Program-made: the position numbers and the translations under genes
In this document: positions 17,489 to 28,107 of the stretch, in pieces
How positions within the stretch are numbered: position 1 is the first letter of the stretch
Layout of the letters: the number at the start of each line of letters is the position of its first letter
From: Microvirga terrae
GTDB taxonomy: Bacteria; Pseudomonadota; Alphaproteobacteria; Rhizobiales; Beijerinckiaceae
Assembly: GCF_013307435.2 (NCBI RefSeq)
Contig: NZ_CP102845.1
Span: 1,178,001-1,242,000 of the forward strand
DNA length: 64,000 nucleotides
Reading direction: 5' to 3'
Notes under the pieces: model-generated
The model's input: the letters and a program-made list of their open reading frames with translations, nothing else
Database searches by the model: none
Told to the model about the DNA's origin: nothing

Positions 17489-18426
17489 GCCTTCTCGTCG
17501 CCGTCACCTGGGAAACGCAGCCCTGGGTCGAACGCTTCAGGCGCCACCTGCCGGACAGGGCCATCGCCGTGCTGGGTGAGGATTTCGACAGAAGTGCCAT
17601 CCGCTATGTGGCGACCTGGGGTCCGAAGCCCGGGAGCCTGTCCCACCTGCCGAATCTCGAAGCGATCTTCTCACTCGGCGCCGGGGTCGATCACCTGATG
17701 AGCTATCCCGATCTGCCCGATGTGCCCATCGTGCGCGTGGCGCAGGACGATCTCACCCATCGCATGAGCGAGTACATGGTGCTGCACTGCCTCATGCATC
17801 TGCGTGAGCAGCGCCGCTTCGACGAGGACCAGAAGGCGAAGCGTTGGAATCCCGATCGTGCGCCGCCGATCGCCGGCGAGGTCCGAGTCGGCATCATGGG
17901 GTTCGGGGTGCTGGGGCAGGATTCCGCCCGCAAGCTGAAGATGATGGGCTTCGACGTGGCGGGCTGGAGCCGCACGTCGAAAGTCGTGGAGGGTTTCGAT
18001 GTCTATGCGGGCGAGGGGGGACTGACCCCGTTCCTGAATCGCACCGACATTCTCATCGCGCTCATGCCGCTCACGCCGGACACGAAGGGCATCCTCAAAC
18101 GCTCCCTGTTCGAGAAACTCCCACGGGACGGCAAGCTCGGCGGGCCAATCCTGATCAATGCGGGGCGCGGCAAGCTGCAGGTCGAGGCGGACATCCTCTC
18201 CTGCCTTGACGACGGCACGCTGATGGCGGCGACCCTCGACGTGTTCGAGACGGAGCCCCTGCCGGAGTCGTCGCCGCTCTGGACGCATTCTCGCGTGACG
18301 ATCACGCCGCACAACTCCGCGACGAGCGAGCCGGAAGCGACGGCTCGCTACATCGCGCAGCAGATCCGCCGCCATGAGGCCGGGGAGGTGTTCGAGAACG
18401 TGGTCGATCGGGCGCGGGGATATTAG
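17485..18426 (+). CDS. ghrA: glyoxylate/hydroxypyruvate reductase A-like 2-hydroxyacid dehydrogenase
   Basis: NAD(P)H-dependent reductase of 2-keto acids such as glyoxylate and hydroxypyruvate. The 313-residue product has an N-terminal substrate domain starting LLVAVTWETQPW, the dinucleotide loop GIMGFGVLGQDSARKLK, a catalytic Arg in NAGRGKLQ, an acidic FETEPLPESSPLW and the catalytic His in ITPHNSA. Its ATG overlaps the deoA stop by four bases. A hydroxyacid reductase is not part of classic nucleoside breakdown, so its role here, perhaps reducing an aldehyde or keto acid from the pathway, is open. Confidence 0.85.
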   Translation: MSLLVAVTWETQPWVERFRRHLPDRAIAVLGEDFDRSAIRYVATWGPKPGSLSHLPNLEAIFSLGAGVDHLMSYPDLPDVPIVRVAQDDLTHRMSEYMVLHCLMHLREQRRFDEDQKAKRWNPDRAPPIAGEVRVGIMGFGVLGQDSARKLKMMGFDVAGWSRTSKVVEGFDVYAGEGGLTPFLNRTDILIALMPLTPDTKGILKRSLFEKLPRDGKLGGPILINAGRGKLQVEADILSCLDDGTLMAATLDVFETEPLPESSPLWTHSRVTITPHNSATSEPEATARYIAQQIRRHEAGEVFENVVDRARGY

Positions 18427-18445
18427 GAAGGGTCCCGGCTTCGAT

Positions 18446-18534
18446 GTCATCACCGGCCTTGTGCCGGTGATCCCGATTGGTTGAAGCGCCGCGCCTTTTC
18501 ATAGAGGGATGGCCGGGACAAGCCCGGCCATGAC
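18446..18534. repeat. 89-bp composite palindromic repeat, copy 1
   Basis: Two palindromes joined by a GAAGCGCCGCGCC-type spacer: GTCATCACCGG/CCGGTGAT on the left and ATGGCCGG/CCGGCCATGAC on the right. It sits between the convergent ghrA and NlpC/P60 genes. Copies of the same 89-bp length lie at 43672 and 52079, with an 88-bp copy at 51569. Short pseudo-proteins reading MAGTSPAMT arise from it. Confidence 0.85.
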
Positions 18535-18553
18535 GAGAGAAATTGCGGAGAGT

Positions 18554-19405
18554 TCAGCCGAGCCGCTTGATCGAGCTGATCGGCCCGTAGCTCGTCTTAC
18601 GGATGCGCTCCTCGGCGACGGCGAGCGGCTCGATCATGACGGTCATGCTGTGGCCAGTGGCGTGGATGAAGTTGCTGGCATCCATCATCAATCCCACATG
18701 GCCTTTCCAGAACACGAGATCGCCGCGCTGGAGGCCACTTAAGCTCGGCGTCACCTCGATAGGCGTGCCGAGCGCGCGCTCCTGCATGTCGCTGTCGCGC
18801 GGCGCCTTGATCCCGGCGGCGGTCAGCGCGGTCTGCGCCAGTCCCGAGCAGTCGATGCCGAGGCTGGTCTTGCCGCCCCAGAGATAGGGCGTGTGCAGGA
18901 AGCGTTCGGCGACGCTCACGTAATCGGCCTCGAACGCATCGAGCCCGCTCAGATGCGCGGCAAAGACCCAGCCGCCGGTGGCGAGGCGCGCGTAGTCGCC
19001 CTGCGTGTCCGTCACGATCACCTGGGAGTTCAGCGTTAGGTAGTCCTGAAAGGGCAGCTTCAGGTTGGGGCCCGGATAGATGAAGGTTCGGATCGCCCGG
19101 ACCCTGTGGGTCGGCTCCGGTCCGGGTTCGCTCAGAGCCTCGCTCGACAGATAGCCCACATAGCCATCGTCCCGGAGCTGCACCCAGGCCCAGCCCTCGT
19201 GCTCGTCGTAGACCGTCGCGCTTTCCCCGAAGATCGCCTGCGTGTCGACGGGCGCCTCGCGGGAGGGATGGCGGTGCAGGGGCGAGAACGCGGAGGCGAC
19301 ACGCTTGACCGTGCCGGTGGTGAAGCGCTCGGCCTCGACCTGTCCGCGCAGGCGCTCATCGGCCAGATCCGCGCGGACGGGCGTGATGCGGCGGTCGAAA
19401 CTCAT
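18554..19405 (-). CDS. SH3-like + NlpC/P60 family cysteine peptidase
   Basis: Probable peptidoglycan endopeptidase cleaving stem peptides (D-Glu to diamino acid). The 283-residue product has an N-terminal bacterial SH3-type region (about 30-130, DTQAIFGESATVYDEHEGWAWVQL and a second SH3 copy around TRVRAIRTFI-like HRVRAIRTFIYPGP) and a C-terminal NlpC/P60 domain. The catalytic Cys is in GIDCSGLAQ, the His in KGHVGLMM and the third polar residue in NFIHATG. No signal peptide is seen, as is common for the dipeptidyl-endopeptidase VI-like members. It lies downstream of the M17 aminopeptidase, suggesting recycling of wall peptides. Confidence 0.85.
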   Translation of the reverse strand: MSFDRRITPVRADLADERLRGQVEAERFTTGTVKRVASAFSPLHRHPSREAPVDTQAIFGESATVYDEHEGWAWVQLRDDGYVGYLSSEALSEPGPEPTHRVRAIRTFIYPGPNLKLPFQDYLTLNSQVIVTDTQGDYARLATGGWVFAAHLSGLDAFEADYVSVAERFLHTPYLWGGKTSLGIDCSGLAQTALTAAGIKAPRDSDMQERALGTPIEVTPSLSGLQRGDLVFWKGHVGLMMDASNFIHATGHSMTVMIEPLAVAEERIRKTSYGPISSIKRLG

Positions 19406-19467
19406 CGGGGCGGCTCCTGAACGATCATCCCGTCTTCTACCCTGTTCGCGGCATTTCCGCCATCGGC

Positions 19468-20850
19468 TCAGGCGCCATAGCGCTCCTTCACGAGAGCATA
19501 CATCGCGCGCGCCGCCTGCACCTCGCCGCCTTCGGGCCGGGCGGGCTTGGTGGAATTGTTCCAGGCGAAGATGTCGAAATGCACATGCGCCTTGGCCGAC
19601 GACACGAAGCGCCGCAGGAACAGGGCCGCCGTGATCGAGCCCCCCATGGGCCCACCGGTGTTGTTCATATCGGCGAACTTGGAATCGAGCTGGCTCTGAT
19701 AGGGCGTCCAGAGCGGCATGCGCCAGACGGGGTCGTTCACCGCCGTCCCGTGGCGGGCGATGTCGGCCGCCAGTGCATCGTCATCGGTGTAGAAGGGCGG
19801 CAGCTCGGGACCGAGCGCCACGCGGGCAGCGCCCGTGAGCGTGGCGAAATCGACCAGGAGATCGGGGCTCTCCTCGTCCGCCAGTGCCAGCGCATCGGCC
19901 AGGATGAGCCGACCTTCCGCATCGGTGTTGCCGATCTCGACCGTGATGCCCTTGCGGCTCGGCAGAATGTCGCCGGGGCGGAAGGCATTGCTGGAGATGG
20001 AGTTCTCGACCGCCGGGATGAGGACGCGCAGACGCACCGGCAGTCCGGCATCCATGATCATCGAGGCGAGCGCGAGGGTGGCGGCCGCGCCCCCCATGTC
20101 CTTGCGCATGAGCAGCATCGAGGAGGCGGGCTTGATGTCGAGACCGCCGGTATCAAACGCCACACCCTTGCCCACCAGTGTGACGCGCGGCGCGTCCGCC
20201 TTGCCCCAGGTGAAATCGATCAGGCGCGGCGGCGTGATGGAGGCGCGTCCGACCGCATGGATCATCGGAAAGTTCTGCGCCAGCAGATCGTCACCGACGA
20301 TGCTGGTGAAGGAGGCTCCATGCCGCTCGGCCAGTTCACCTGCGGCGGCTTCGATGCCGTCGGGGCCGAGATCGCTGGTGGGCGTGTTGACGAGGTCGCG
20401 GCTCGTGACCACCGCATGGGCGATATGCGAAACCTCCTCGGCATCGACGCCGTCGGGCGTCACGAGGCGAACGGACTTCTCGCTGCGGCGGCGGTAGCGG
20501 TCGAAGCTGTAGCTGCCCAGAAGCCAGGCGAGGGTGGCGAGCGTCGGATCCGGCGCGCCGGTCTCGAGGCGGTAGATGCCGTCCGGCAGAAGGGTCGGAA
20601 GCTTGCCGACCAGAAACGGATCGCTGTGCCTGGAATCCGCGCCGTTGAGGCCGAAGACGACGCCCGCGAGGCCACCGTCCGTATCGGGGAGCAGGCAGTG
20701 GCTCCCGGCCTTGCCCTCGAAGCCCTGCGCCTTCGCGAAGGCTTGCGCGATCGGCGGCAGCTGCCCGACGATCTCCGGCCAGGTCTGCTCGTTGACGAGC
20801 CAGATGGGCTTCGACGTGTCGTTCGCGGAGGCGAGGAGGGGATGGGGCAT
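19468..20850 (-). CDS. leucyl aminopeptidase family protein (M17)
   Basis: Two-metal aminopeptidase that removes N-terminal residues from peptides. The 460-residue product carries the M17 core: VTLVGKGVAFDTGGLDIKP with metal and bicarbonate-site residues, the lysine/aspartate MRKDMGGAA segment and NTDAEGRLILADALA. The N-terminal domain (1-170) is less conserved, as usual. It is 63 bp upstream of the NlpC/P60 gene on the same strand, a pairing that suits breakdown of wall or dietary peptides. It begins 239 bp downstream of the dgoK end; that gap shows nothing notable. Confidence 0.9.
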   Translation of the reverse strand: MPHPLLASANDTSKPIWLVNEQTWPEIVGQLPPIAQAFAKAQGFEGKAGSHCLLPDTDGGLAGVVFGLNGADSRHSDPFLVGKLPTLLPDGIYRLETGAPDPTLATLAWLLGSYSFDRYRRRSEKSVRLVTPDGVDAEEVSHIAHAVVTSRDLVNTPTSDLGPDGIEAAAGELAERHGASFTSIVGDDLLAQNFPMIHAVGRASITPPRLIDFTWGKADAPRVTLVGKGVAFDTGGLDIKPASSMLLMRKDMGGAAATLALASMIMDAGLPVRLRVLIPAVENSISSNAFRPGDILPSRKGITVEIGNTDAEGRLILADALALADEESPDLLVDFATLTGAARVALGPELPPFYTDDDALAADIARHGTAVNDPVWRMPLWTPYQSQLDSKFADMNNTGGPMGGSITAALFLRRFVSSAKAHVHFDIFAWNNSTKPARPEGGEVQAARAMYALVKERYGA

Positions 20851-21088
20851 CGGCTTGGACCTTGACGGTTATGAGCGAGTGTTGAGGCCGGTTCTAAGGG
20901 CGGAAGCGGCCCGTGTCACCCTGGATCGAATGCAACCCATCCTTCCGGCGGAGAGGAACGCCGGGTCAGGTGATGACGTGGTGTGGACGAACGCCGGTGT
21001 TCTTCAAGCACCGCGCCCTGGCCTTGCGCTCAACTCTTCATCCCGCCGCAAGGGGAGGGAGGATCCCTGTCTAGGACGATGGGAAACG

Positions 21089-21991
21089 TCAGCCCAGGGC
21101 GTGCTGCCGGACGACCCGGGCCAAGCCGGCGATGAGGGCCTGCTGCGTGTCCTTCGTCTCCGCCGCGATGCCGTGGCGCTTGAGGGCTTGGATGTAGAGC
21201 TCGGCGCGCTCCGGCGCGGCCAGGATGGTGACGGAGTCGGGGCGGCCGAACTGCGCCAGCGCCCCGTTGATCTCGTCGCCGGTCAGCAAACCGGAGAGAT
21301 AAGGCGCCAGAAGATTGCTGTTCATCCGCCCCGACACCACGGAGGCGCGGGCGCTGAACAGGAGGTGGAGCAGGCCGACCCTGTTCGCGCCGCTATTGCG
21401 CTCCGCGGCGTCCATGCCGAGGTCGAAGCCCTTCGGGTCTTCCGGCTCGGTGGCCGGCCGGCCGATCATGGAGTGCTCGCGCAGGAGCGCGTACATCTCG
21501 CCGGTCATGTAGGTGGCGAAGCGCTCGATGCGCCCGTTCCTCATCTCGATCCATTTCGGATGGGTGCCCGCCGAGCAGATCAATCCGTTCTCGATGCCGG
21601 CGCCGAGAACCAGTGTCTCCTCGCCGCGCATTACGTCGGCCGCGCCGGGGGCGGGCTCGCAGAACAGGCCGGGAATGATGTAGCCCTGCCGGCCGTTCTC
21701 CAGATTCACCGGCACGAGCGCCCGGGCGATCTCGGCCGGGCCGGCCGGGCAGGTGGCGTAAGGCGCCTCGACCCAGCCCTCGCGGCTTCCCACCATGCCG
21801 ACGAGCAGCACCGGCGCATCCGGCTCGGCCTTCAGCCAGTGCCCGCACTGACGCAGGAACACGTCGCGGTGCTGGCCCTTTTGCAGGGCCGAGACGCCCT
21901 CGTTCGACGAGACCTGGTCGAGGATGGTCTCGTCCTCGATCAAGTAGCCACGAAAGCGGGTCGTTCCCCAATCGGCGACGATGAAGCGCAA
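21089..21991 (-). CDS. dgoK: 2-dehydro-3-deoxygalactonokinase-like sugar-acid kinase
   Basis: DgoK phosphorylates 2-keto-3-deoxygalactonate in D-galactonate breakdown. The product (about 300 residues) has the N-terminal phosphate-binding ILRFIVADWGTTRFRGYL, LLVGMVGSREGW, the RGEETLVLGA segment and SAGTHPKWIEM, all typical of this ASKHA kinase. I place the start at TTG 21991 because AAGGA lies 9 bases upstream and the product then begins LRFIVADWGTT; the ATG at 22039 would sit inside upp. The usual aldolase partner dgoA is absent here. It starts only 16 bp after upp, so it belongs to the uracil gene run and may have another role. Confidence 0.8.
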   Translation of the reverse strand: MRFIVADWGTTRFRGYLIEDETILDQVSSNEGVSALQKGQHRDVFLRQCGHWLKAEPDAPVLLVGMVGSREGWVEAPYATCPAGPAEIARALVPVNLENGRQGYIIPGLFCEPAPGAADVMRGEETLVLGAGIENGLICSAGTHPKWIEMRNGRIERFATYMTGEMYALLREHSMIGRPATEPEDPKGFDLGMDAAERNSGANRVGLLHLLFSARASVVSGRMNSNLLAPYLSGLLTGDEINGALAQFGRPDSVTILAAPERAELYIQALKRHGIAAETKDTQQALIAGLARVVRQHALG

Positions 21992-22007
21992 GATGGATGA
22001 TCCTTGA

Positions 22008-22637
22008 TTAGCGCGTTCCGTACATCCGGTCGCCGGCATCGCCGAGGCCCGGCACGATATAGCCGTGGTCGTTGAGGCGCTCGTCGATGGACGCGGTCCA
22101 GATATCTACGTCCGGATGCGCGCCGCGCAGCTTCTCGATGCCCTCGGGCGCCGCGAGCAGGCAGACGAAGCGCAGGTCCTTGGCGCCGCGCTCCTTCAGC
22201 CGGTCGATGGCCGCCACCGCGGAGTTGGCCGTTGCCAGCATCGGGTCGAGTACCAGAACCATGCGGTCGGCAAGGTCCGAGGGAGCCTTGAAGTAGTATT
22301 CCACGGCCTGGAGGGATTCCGGATCCCGGTAGAGGCCGATATGGGCCACACGGGCGGCGGGCACCAGTGTGAGCATGCCGTCGAGGAAGCCGACGCCCGC
22401 GCGCAGGATGGGGGCGAAAACGAGCTTCTTGCCGGCGATCTGCGCGCCTTCCATGGTGGTGAGCGGCGTCTCGATCTGGATGCGCTCCATGGGCAGGTCG
22501 CGGGTGACCTCGTAGCAGAGCAGCATGCCGATTTCGTTGAGGAGCTGGCGGAAGCCTTTCGTCGAGCGCTCCCTGTCCCGCATCAGGGTCAGCTTGTGCT
22601 GAACCAGCGGATGATCGACCACCGTGACGCCCTGCAT
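22008..22637 (-). CDS. upp: uracil phosphoribosyltransferase
   Basis: Converts uracil and PRPP to UMP. The start at 22637 ([16 protein letters not shown]) gives the standard 209 residues and has AGAGGG seven bases upstream; the ATG at 22673 adds 12 atypical residues and lacks a ribosome site. Motifs: [17 protein letters not shown], the PRPP-loop region [12 protein letters not shown] and the uracil-binding [16 protein letters not shown] at the C-terminus. It lies directly after a DUF1688 (URC4) gene and downstream of a URC1-like gene. In yeasts the UPRT Urc6 is part of the same uracil degradation pathway, so salvage and catabolism are both possible. Confidence 0.95.
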   Translation of the reverse strand: MQGVTVVDHPLVQHKLTLMRDRERSTKGFRQLLNEIGMLLCYEVTRDLPMERIQIETPLTTMEGAQIAGKKLVFAPILRAGVGFLDGMLTLVPAARVAHIGLYRDPESLQAVEYYFKAPSDLADRMVLVLDPMLATANSAVAAIDRLKERGAKDLRFVCLLAAPEGIEKLRGAHPDVDIWTASIDERLNDHGYIVPGLGDAGDRMYGTR

Positions 22638-22673
22638 GCTTTTTCCCTCTTTGATCGTCGTCTGCTGATTCAT

Positions 22674-23927
22674 CTAAAACACTGTCCCGTCACTGATCAC
22701 GCTGAGAGGGGGCGAGCCGTCGCCGCGCCTCTCCTTCGCCAGTCTTCGCCCCGTCGCCCAGGTGCCGCCTTCCAGCACCTTGGCCAGGGGAAAGTCGCCT
22801 GCCGCGAATCCTAGTTTCGCCCGGATCGGTTCGGCAATGCGGTCGAGAAGAGCCACGGTCAAGGCCCGCCATTCCACCACAAGCCGGGAATCCACCGCGT
22901 GAGCGCGGGCGGCGTCGGCCGGGTCTTTGAGGGCGATCACGCCCGTGTCGAGAAAAAGGCCACCGTTGCGGTATTCGGGCAGGCCTGTGAGGCCATCAAC
23001 ATCGATGACGGTGAATCCGGCCCATTCGAGCGGCTCGATCAGCGAATAGGACAGCCACTGGGACAATTTGTGGAAGGGGATCAATCCCTTCGTGACATCC
23101 GACGCTTCCACCAGGGGATGGCGCCAGGTATCGCCGAGGTCAACCCCGCCCAGGGTGATGCGGCCCGGCCATATGGCACCAAGGTGGGTGAGCAGCGCCT
23201 CGAGAATGGATGTCGCCTTGATCTCGTCGTCCTCGGAGGTTGCCGCGATGACATCGAACAGCCCGCCGGGCCTCGGATCGTCGACCTGGCCGAAGATGTC
23301 CGGGTTCGTCGCGACGACGCGGCCCAGGCGGTTGAGCAGAGCGGCGCGGCCTTCGAGACCCACGAGCGGATTGCCGCCCGAGACCTGGAAGCCGGATGCC
23401 AAGTCCTCGGGCGTGAGGGTCATCAGCACATCCGCGTCCACGCGGAACGGGTCTTCCGGCCTGCTGGAAAAGGCGCCGCTCACGAACATGTCGAAGCTCG
23501 CCACCGCCAGACCTTCGGACCGGATATACGTCTCGCCCGTGCGGCCCTCCTCGTAGCGCCATTGCGCGCCCGCGCCCGCATCGAGCAGGACGGACACGAT
23601 GGCGAGATCGAAGGCCGAGCGGGCCATGTCGGCAGCGGTTTCCCAGGGGGCGCCGTGCATCACCGCATCCCACCGCTCATGGCCGCCGGCGGCGAAGTGG
23701 CGCCAACGGGCATGGAAGGGAATGTCGAGGGACGGATAGGCCTTGCGGATCGTCGTCACGACCTCCTCGGCGCAGGGCTCGAGCCGGCCGAGATCGACTG
23801 TGAAATGATCGAGACGGCCTTCAAGTCCCGCTTGCAGGAGCTGGTGCGAGCGTTCGCGCACCGCTGCCGCGGTCAAGAGGCTTCGGGCGGCTTTGGTCTC
23901 TGAAGACAGGTCAGGCAGGTCCGTCAC
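22674..23927 (-). CDS. DUF1688 / URC4-like protein of uracil catabolism
   Basis: A 417-residue protein that I recognise as DUF1688, the family of yeast Urc4 (urg3 in fission yeast), required for the URC uracil degradation route but with no firmly assigned reaction. Visible features are AARSLLTAAAVRERSHQLL, the central HARWRHFAAGGHERW and SEGLAVASFDMFVSGAFSS, and LTGLPEYRNGGLFLDTGVI near the C-terminus. No signal peptide or membrane segment is seen. It is flanked by upp (36 bp downstream) and the URC1-like gene (101 bp upstream), reproducing the URC1-URC4-URC6 set. The family call is from recall of its sequence pattern. Confidence 0.85.
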   Translation of the reverse strand: MTDLPDLSSETKAARSLLTAAAVRERSHQLLQAGLEGRLDHFTVDLGRLEPCAEEVVTTIRKAYPSLDIPFHARWRHFAAGGHERWDAVMHGAPWETAADMARSAFDLAIVSVLLDAGAGAQWRYEEGRTGETYIRSEGLAVASFDMFVSGAFSSRPEDPFRVDADVLMTLTPEDLASGFQVSGGNPLVGLEGRAALLNRLGRVVATNPDIFGQVDDPRPGGLFDVIAATSEDDEIKATSILEALLTHLGAIWPGRITLGGVDLGDTWRHPLVEASDVTKGLIPFHKLSQWLSYSLIEPLEWAGFTVIDVDGLTGLPEYRNGGLFLDTGVIALKDPADAARAHAVDSRLVVEWRALTVALLDRIAEPIRAKLGFAAGDFPLAKVLEGGTWATGRRLAKERRGDGSPPLSVISDGTVF

Positions 23928-24028
23928 GCGGGGCTCCGGTGCTCTCGGGTCGGGAGCGATAGCATAGTCTTGCGGCCGCGCGGCATCCCGGCGCGCGACC
24001 GTTTGACGAGAAGGTTAAGATGCAAGCG

Positions 24029-25291
<1,263 letters not shown>

Positions 25292-25388
25292 GAACGATCT
25301 TCCACGCAAAAACGGGAAGACTCCCTCGACCGATCGTCGGAGAGCCTCCATACGATCTATGGGAGACTGATCCAAAGTTGCGGGGCCG

Positions 25389-25790
25389 TCAATGCCCCAA
25401 AATCGGCTCGGGCGCAGCGTCGATCTGAAATAAAGATGAAGCTTCAGCAACTTGCTGGCCGCAGTATCTAAACCGCAGAGCTTTGGCCCGTTGGAGAAGA
25501 TTCGCGTTCTTCTCGATGAGAGATGAGCGTTCAGAAGGGCGAAGATGGTCGCACAACCCGAGCATCCTACTTGCTTCGGTCAGGAACTTTATTTGGGAGT
25601 TTATGTATACGCACCTCCCTTTTCGATTTTTGATGTGCTTGTACTCATCCCGCACGGCTGCGGCTGCAATCATCTCAGCTTTGAGACCAGAGATAGCAGC
25701 CGCGCATTGATCTTCTGCTGCAGCTTGTCCTTGGCATGTCGCCAGAATTGCCGAGACAATCCAGCCCAGACGGATCGCTGAGGCTTTCAT
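25389..25790 (-). CDS. small secreted protein of unknown function, four mature cysteines
   Basis: I do not recognise this 133-residue product. A signal peptide is clear (MKASAIRLGWIVSAILATCQGQAAAE), and the mature part has four cysteines (DQC, GRC, GLC, RYC contexts) that could form two disulfides in the periplasm. The body is helical and basic (EYKHIKNRKGRC, SLIEKNANLLQRAKALRF). The stretch is visibly richer in A/T than its neighbours, suggesting recent arrival. It begins 7 bp after the deoB stop on the same strand, so it may be cotranscribed with deoB, but no Shine-Dalgarno is obvious. Confidence 0.6.
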   Translation of the reverse strand: MKASAIRLGWIVSAILATCQGQAAAEDQCAAAISGLKAEMIAAAAVRDEYKHIKNRKGRCVYINSQIKFLTEASRMLGLCDHLRPSERSSLIEKNANLLQRAKALRFRYCGQQVAEASSLFQIDAAPEPILGH

Positions 25791-25797
25791 GCATGAC

Positions 25798-27036
25798 TCA
25801 CTGAGTTAGCCAGGATCTCCCACTATTGTTAACGCCAAGGCGGAGATGATGCAACACAGTTGCGCCAATATCGGCAAAGCTCTCGCGCCGGCCGATCGGT
25901 CCCTGCGTCACGCCCTGCCCGAAGCTCAGGATCGGCACGTGCTCGCGGGTATGGTCGGAGCCCGGCCAGGAGGGATCGTTGCCGTGATCGGCCGTGATGA
26001 TGACGAGGTCGCCGTCCTTCAGAGCCGCCTCGATCTCCGGGATGCGCCGGTCGAAGGCCTCCAGGGCGGCAGCATAGCCGGGAATGTCGCGGCGATGGCC
26101 GAACTCGCTGTCGAAATCGACCAGGTTGGCGAAGACGAAGCCGCCGTCCGGCAGGTCCTTCATCGCCGCGATGGCGGCGGACAGGCAGGCGTCGTTGCCG
26201 TTGGGCTTCACCTCCCGGCCGGTGCCGCGATGGGCGAAGATGTCGCCGATCTTGCCGACCGTGACCACCGGGCGCCCGGCCTTCGTCAACGTGTCCAGGA
26301 TGGTGTCGGCCGGCGGCGGCGTGGCGAAGTCCTTGCGGTTGCCGGTGCGCCTGAAACCACCCTCGGGCGAGCCGACGAAGGGGCGGGCGATCACGCGGCC
26401 GATCTTGTAGGCGTCGCAGAGCTCGCGCCCGATCCGGCAGAGCTCGTAGAGCCGCTCCAGCCCGAAGGTTTCCTCGTGGGCGGCGATCTGCAGTACGCTG
26501 TCGACGGACGTGTAGAAGATCGGCTTTCCGGTGCGCATGTGCTCCGCGCCGAACTCGTCGATGACGGCGGTGCCGGAGGCGTGCTTGTTGCCGAGAATGC
26601 CCGGAAGTGCGCCGCGCGCGACGAACGCCGCAGTCAGTTCCTCCGGGAAGGTCGGAACCGTGTTGGGGAAGTAGCCCCAGTCGAAGGTGACGGGGACGCC
26701 CGCGATCTCCCAATGGCCCGAGGGCGTGTCCTTGCCCCGGGAGGTCTCGACCCCGTAACCCCAGAAGCCTTTCGGAGAGCCCTTCAAGGCAATCTGCGGC
26801 GCCAGACCGGGCGGCACGCGTCCCGACGAGGCCTCGCAGGCCGCGCCGAGGCCGAGCGTCGTCAAGTGCGGGAGCCGAAGCGGGCCCTCACGGAGGCCCG
26901 CCTGGTCGCCCCGGCCGGCCGCGCAGGCCTCGGCGATATGCCCGACCGTGTCGGCGCCGGCATCGCCATAGACGTCCGCATCCTCGGCCCCGCCGATACC
27001 GACGGAATCGAGCACGATGAGAAGAGCGCGAGGCAT
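25798..27036 (-). CDS. deoB: phosphopentomutase
   Basis: Interconverts (deoxy)ribose-1-phosphate and 5-phosphate, joining nucleoside phosphorylases to deoC and the pentose phosphate pathway. The 412-residue product has the alkaline-phosphatase-like metal sites: [16 protein letters not shown] at the N-terminus, [13 protein letters not shown] with the phospho-Thr, and [22 protein letters not shown] with late metal ligands. [16 protein letters not shown] is also diagnostic. It is on the opposite strand from cdd-punA-deoC-deoA but heads the run leading to the URC genes, so both strands contribute to one pathway. Confidence 0.95.
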   Translation of the reverse strand: MPRALLIVLDSVGIGGAEDADVYGDAGADTVGHIAEACAAGRGDQAGLREGPLRLPHLTTLGLGAACEASSGRVPPGLAPQIALKGSPKGFWGYGVETSRGKDTPSGHWEIAGVPVTFDWGYFPNTVPTFPEELTAAFVARGALPGILGNKHASGTAVIDEFGAEHMRTGKPIFYTSVDSVLQIAAHEETFGLERLYELCRIGRELCDAYKIGRVIARPFVGSPEGGFRRTGNRKDFATPPPADTILDTLTKAGRPVVTVGKIGDIFAHRGTGREVKPNGNDACLSAAIAAMKDLPDGGFVFANLVDFDSEFGHRRDIPGYAAALEAFDRRIPEIEAALKDGDLVIITADHGNDPSWPGSDHTREHVPILSFGQGVTQGPIGRRESFADIGATVLHHLRLGVNNSGRSWLTQ

Positions 27037-27104
27037 GTCGTCCTGTCCTTCAAGCCGCGAGAATCACGACTGATACGGCATTGCGGGGAAAGATGCGATG
27101 CTCT

Positions 27105-28088
27105 CTAAGGGTGGGGGTGTCCCCCATGATCGTGCCCCTCATGGGCATGGACATGCTGATCGAGCGGGCATTCCTGGCCGTGATCGTCGGTCCCCGGCCG
27201 GTGGATCTCGATCTGAAGGGTCGCGTGCCCGATCCCGAAATGGGCTCTCAGCTCCCGCTGGGCCTCCGCCAGAAAGCGGTCGCCCGGATGCCCGCCGGGC
27301 ATGACGAGATGAGCCGTCATCGCCGTCTCGGTGGTGCTCACCGCCCAGACATGGAGGTGGTGGACCCGGGCGACGCCCGGCATCGCTTCGAGCGATCGCC
27401 GCACCGCCGGCACGGCGATGCCGTGCGGCACGCCGTGGAGGGACAGCGCCAGAGACTGCTTCAGCAACCCCCAGGTTCCCCAGACGATGACGGCCGCGAT
27501 GACGAGGCTCAGAACCGGATCGATCCAATCGGCTCCGGTCCAGAGGATGGCGAGGCCTCCGAGAACGACCCCAAGGGACACGGCCGCATCCGCCACCATG
27601 TGGAGGAACGCGCCGCGGATGTTGAGGTCGTGCTGGCCGCCCATGAACAGGAACGCCGTGAACCCGTTCACGAGAATGCCAATGGCGGCCACGACCATCA
27701 TGGTGCCGGCCGCGACCGGCGTCGGCTCGATCAGCCGCTGGACGGATTCCCAGAGGATGCCGCCCACCGCGACCAGCAGGAGGAGGGCGTTGAACAAGGC
27801 GGCCAGGATAGAGCTCGAGCGCAGCCCGTAGGTGAACCGCTCGGTGGGTCCGCGCCGCGCGAGCAGGGCCGCGCCCCACGCGATGGCGAGGCCGAGCACG
27901 TCGCTCAAGTTATGGCCGGCATCCGAGAGCAGGGCCATGGAATCGGCCCAGAAGCCGTATCCCGCCTCGATGGCCACGAAGGCGAGATTGAGCATGATGC
28001 CGATCGCGAAGGCCCGTTCGTGGCCGGCCTGCGGGGCATGGGAATGCCCGTGATGCTGACGGCCGGCCGAATGGTGGTGCGCATCCAT
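27105..28088 (-). CDS. cation diffusion facilitator (CDF) metal efflux transporter
   Basis: Exports Zn2+, Co2+ or similar metals in exchange for protons. The 327-residue product has a His-rich N-terminus (HHHSAGRQHHGHSH), six membrane spans, metal-site residues in SDAGHNLSDVLG and HMVADAAVS, a C-terminal cytosolic domain (VHHLHVWAVSTTETAMTAHLV) and a His-rich tail. It resembles the CzcD/ZitB group. The ATG at 28088 is preferred (MDAHHH); the frame is open upstream into the yejF end. It starts 19 bp after that stop, so it may ride at the end of the peptide transporter operon. Metal specificity cannot be set from sequence. Confidence 0.9.
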   Translation of the reverse strand: MDAHHHSAGRQHHGHSHAPQAGHERAFAIGIMLNLAFVAIEAGYGFWADSMALLSDAGHNLSDVLGLAIAWGAALLARRGPTERFTYGLRSSSILAALFNALLLLVAVGGILWESVQRLIEPTPVAAGTMMVVAAIGILVNGFTAFLFMGGQHDLNIRGAFLHMVADAAVSLGVVLGGLAILWTGADWIDPVLSLVIAAVIVWGTWGLLKQSLALSLHGVPHGIAVPAVRRSLEAMPGVARVHHLHVWAVSTTETAMTAHLVMPGGHPGDRFLAEAQRELRAHFGIGHATLQIEIHRPGTDDHGQECPLDQHVHAHEGHDHGGHPHP

Positions 28089-28107
28089 GATGGAAAACTT
28101 GTCAGCC

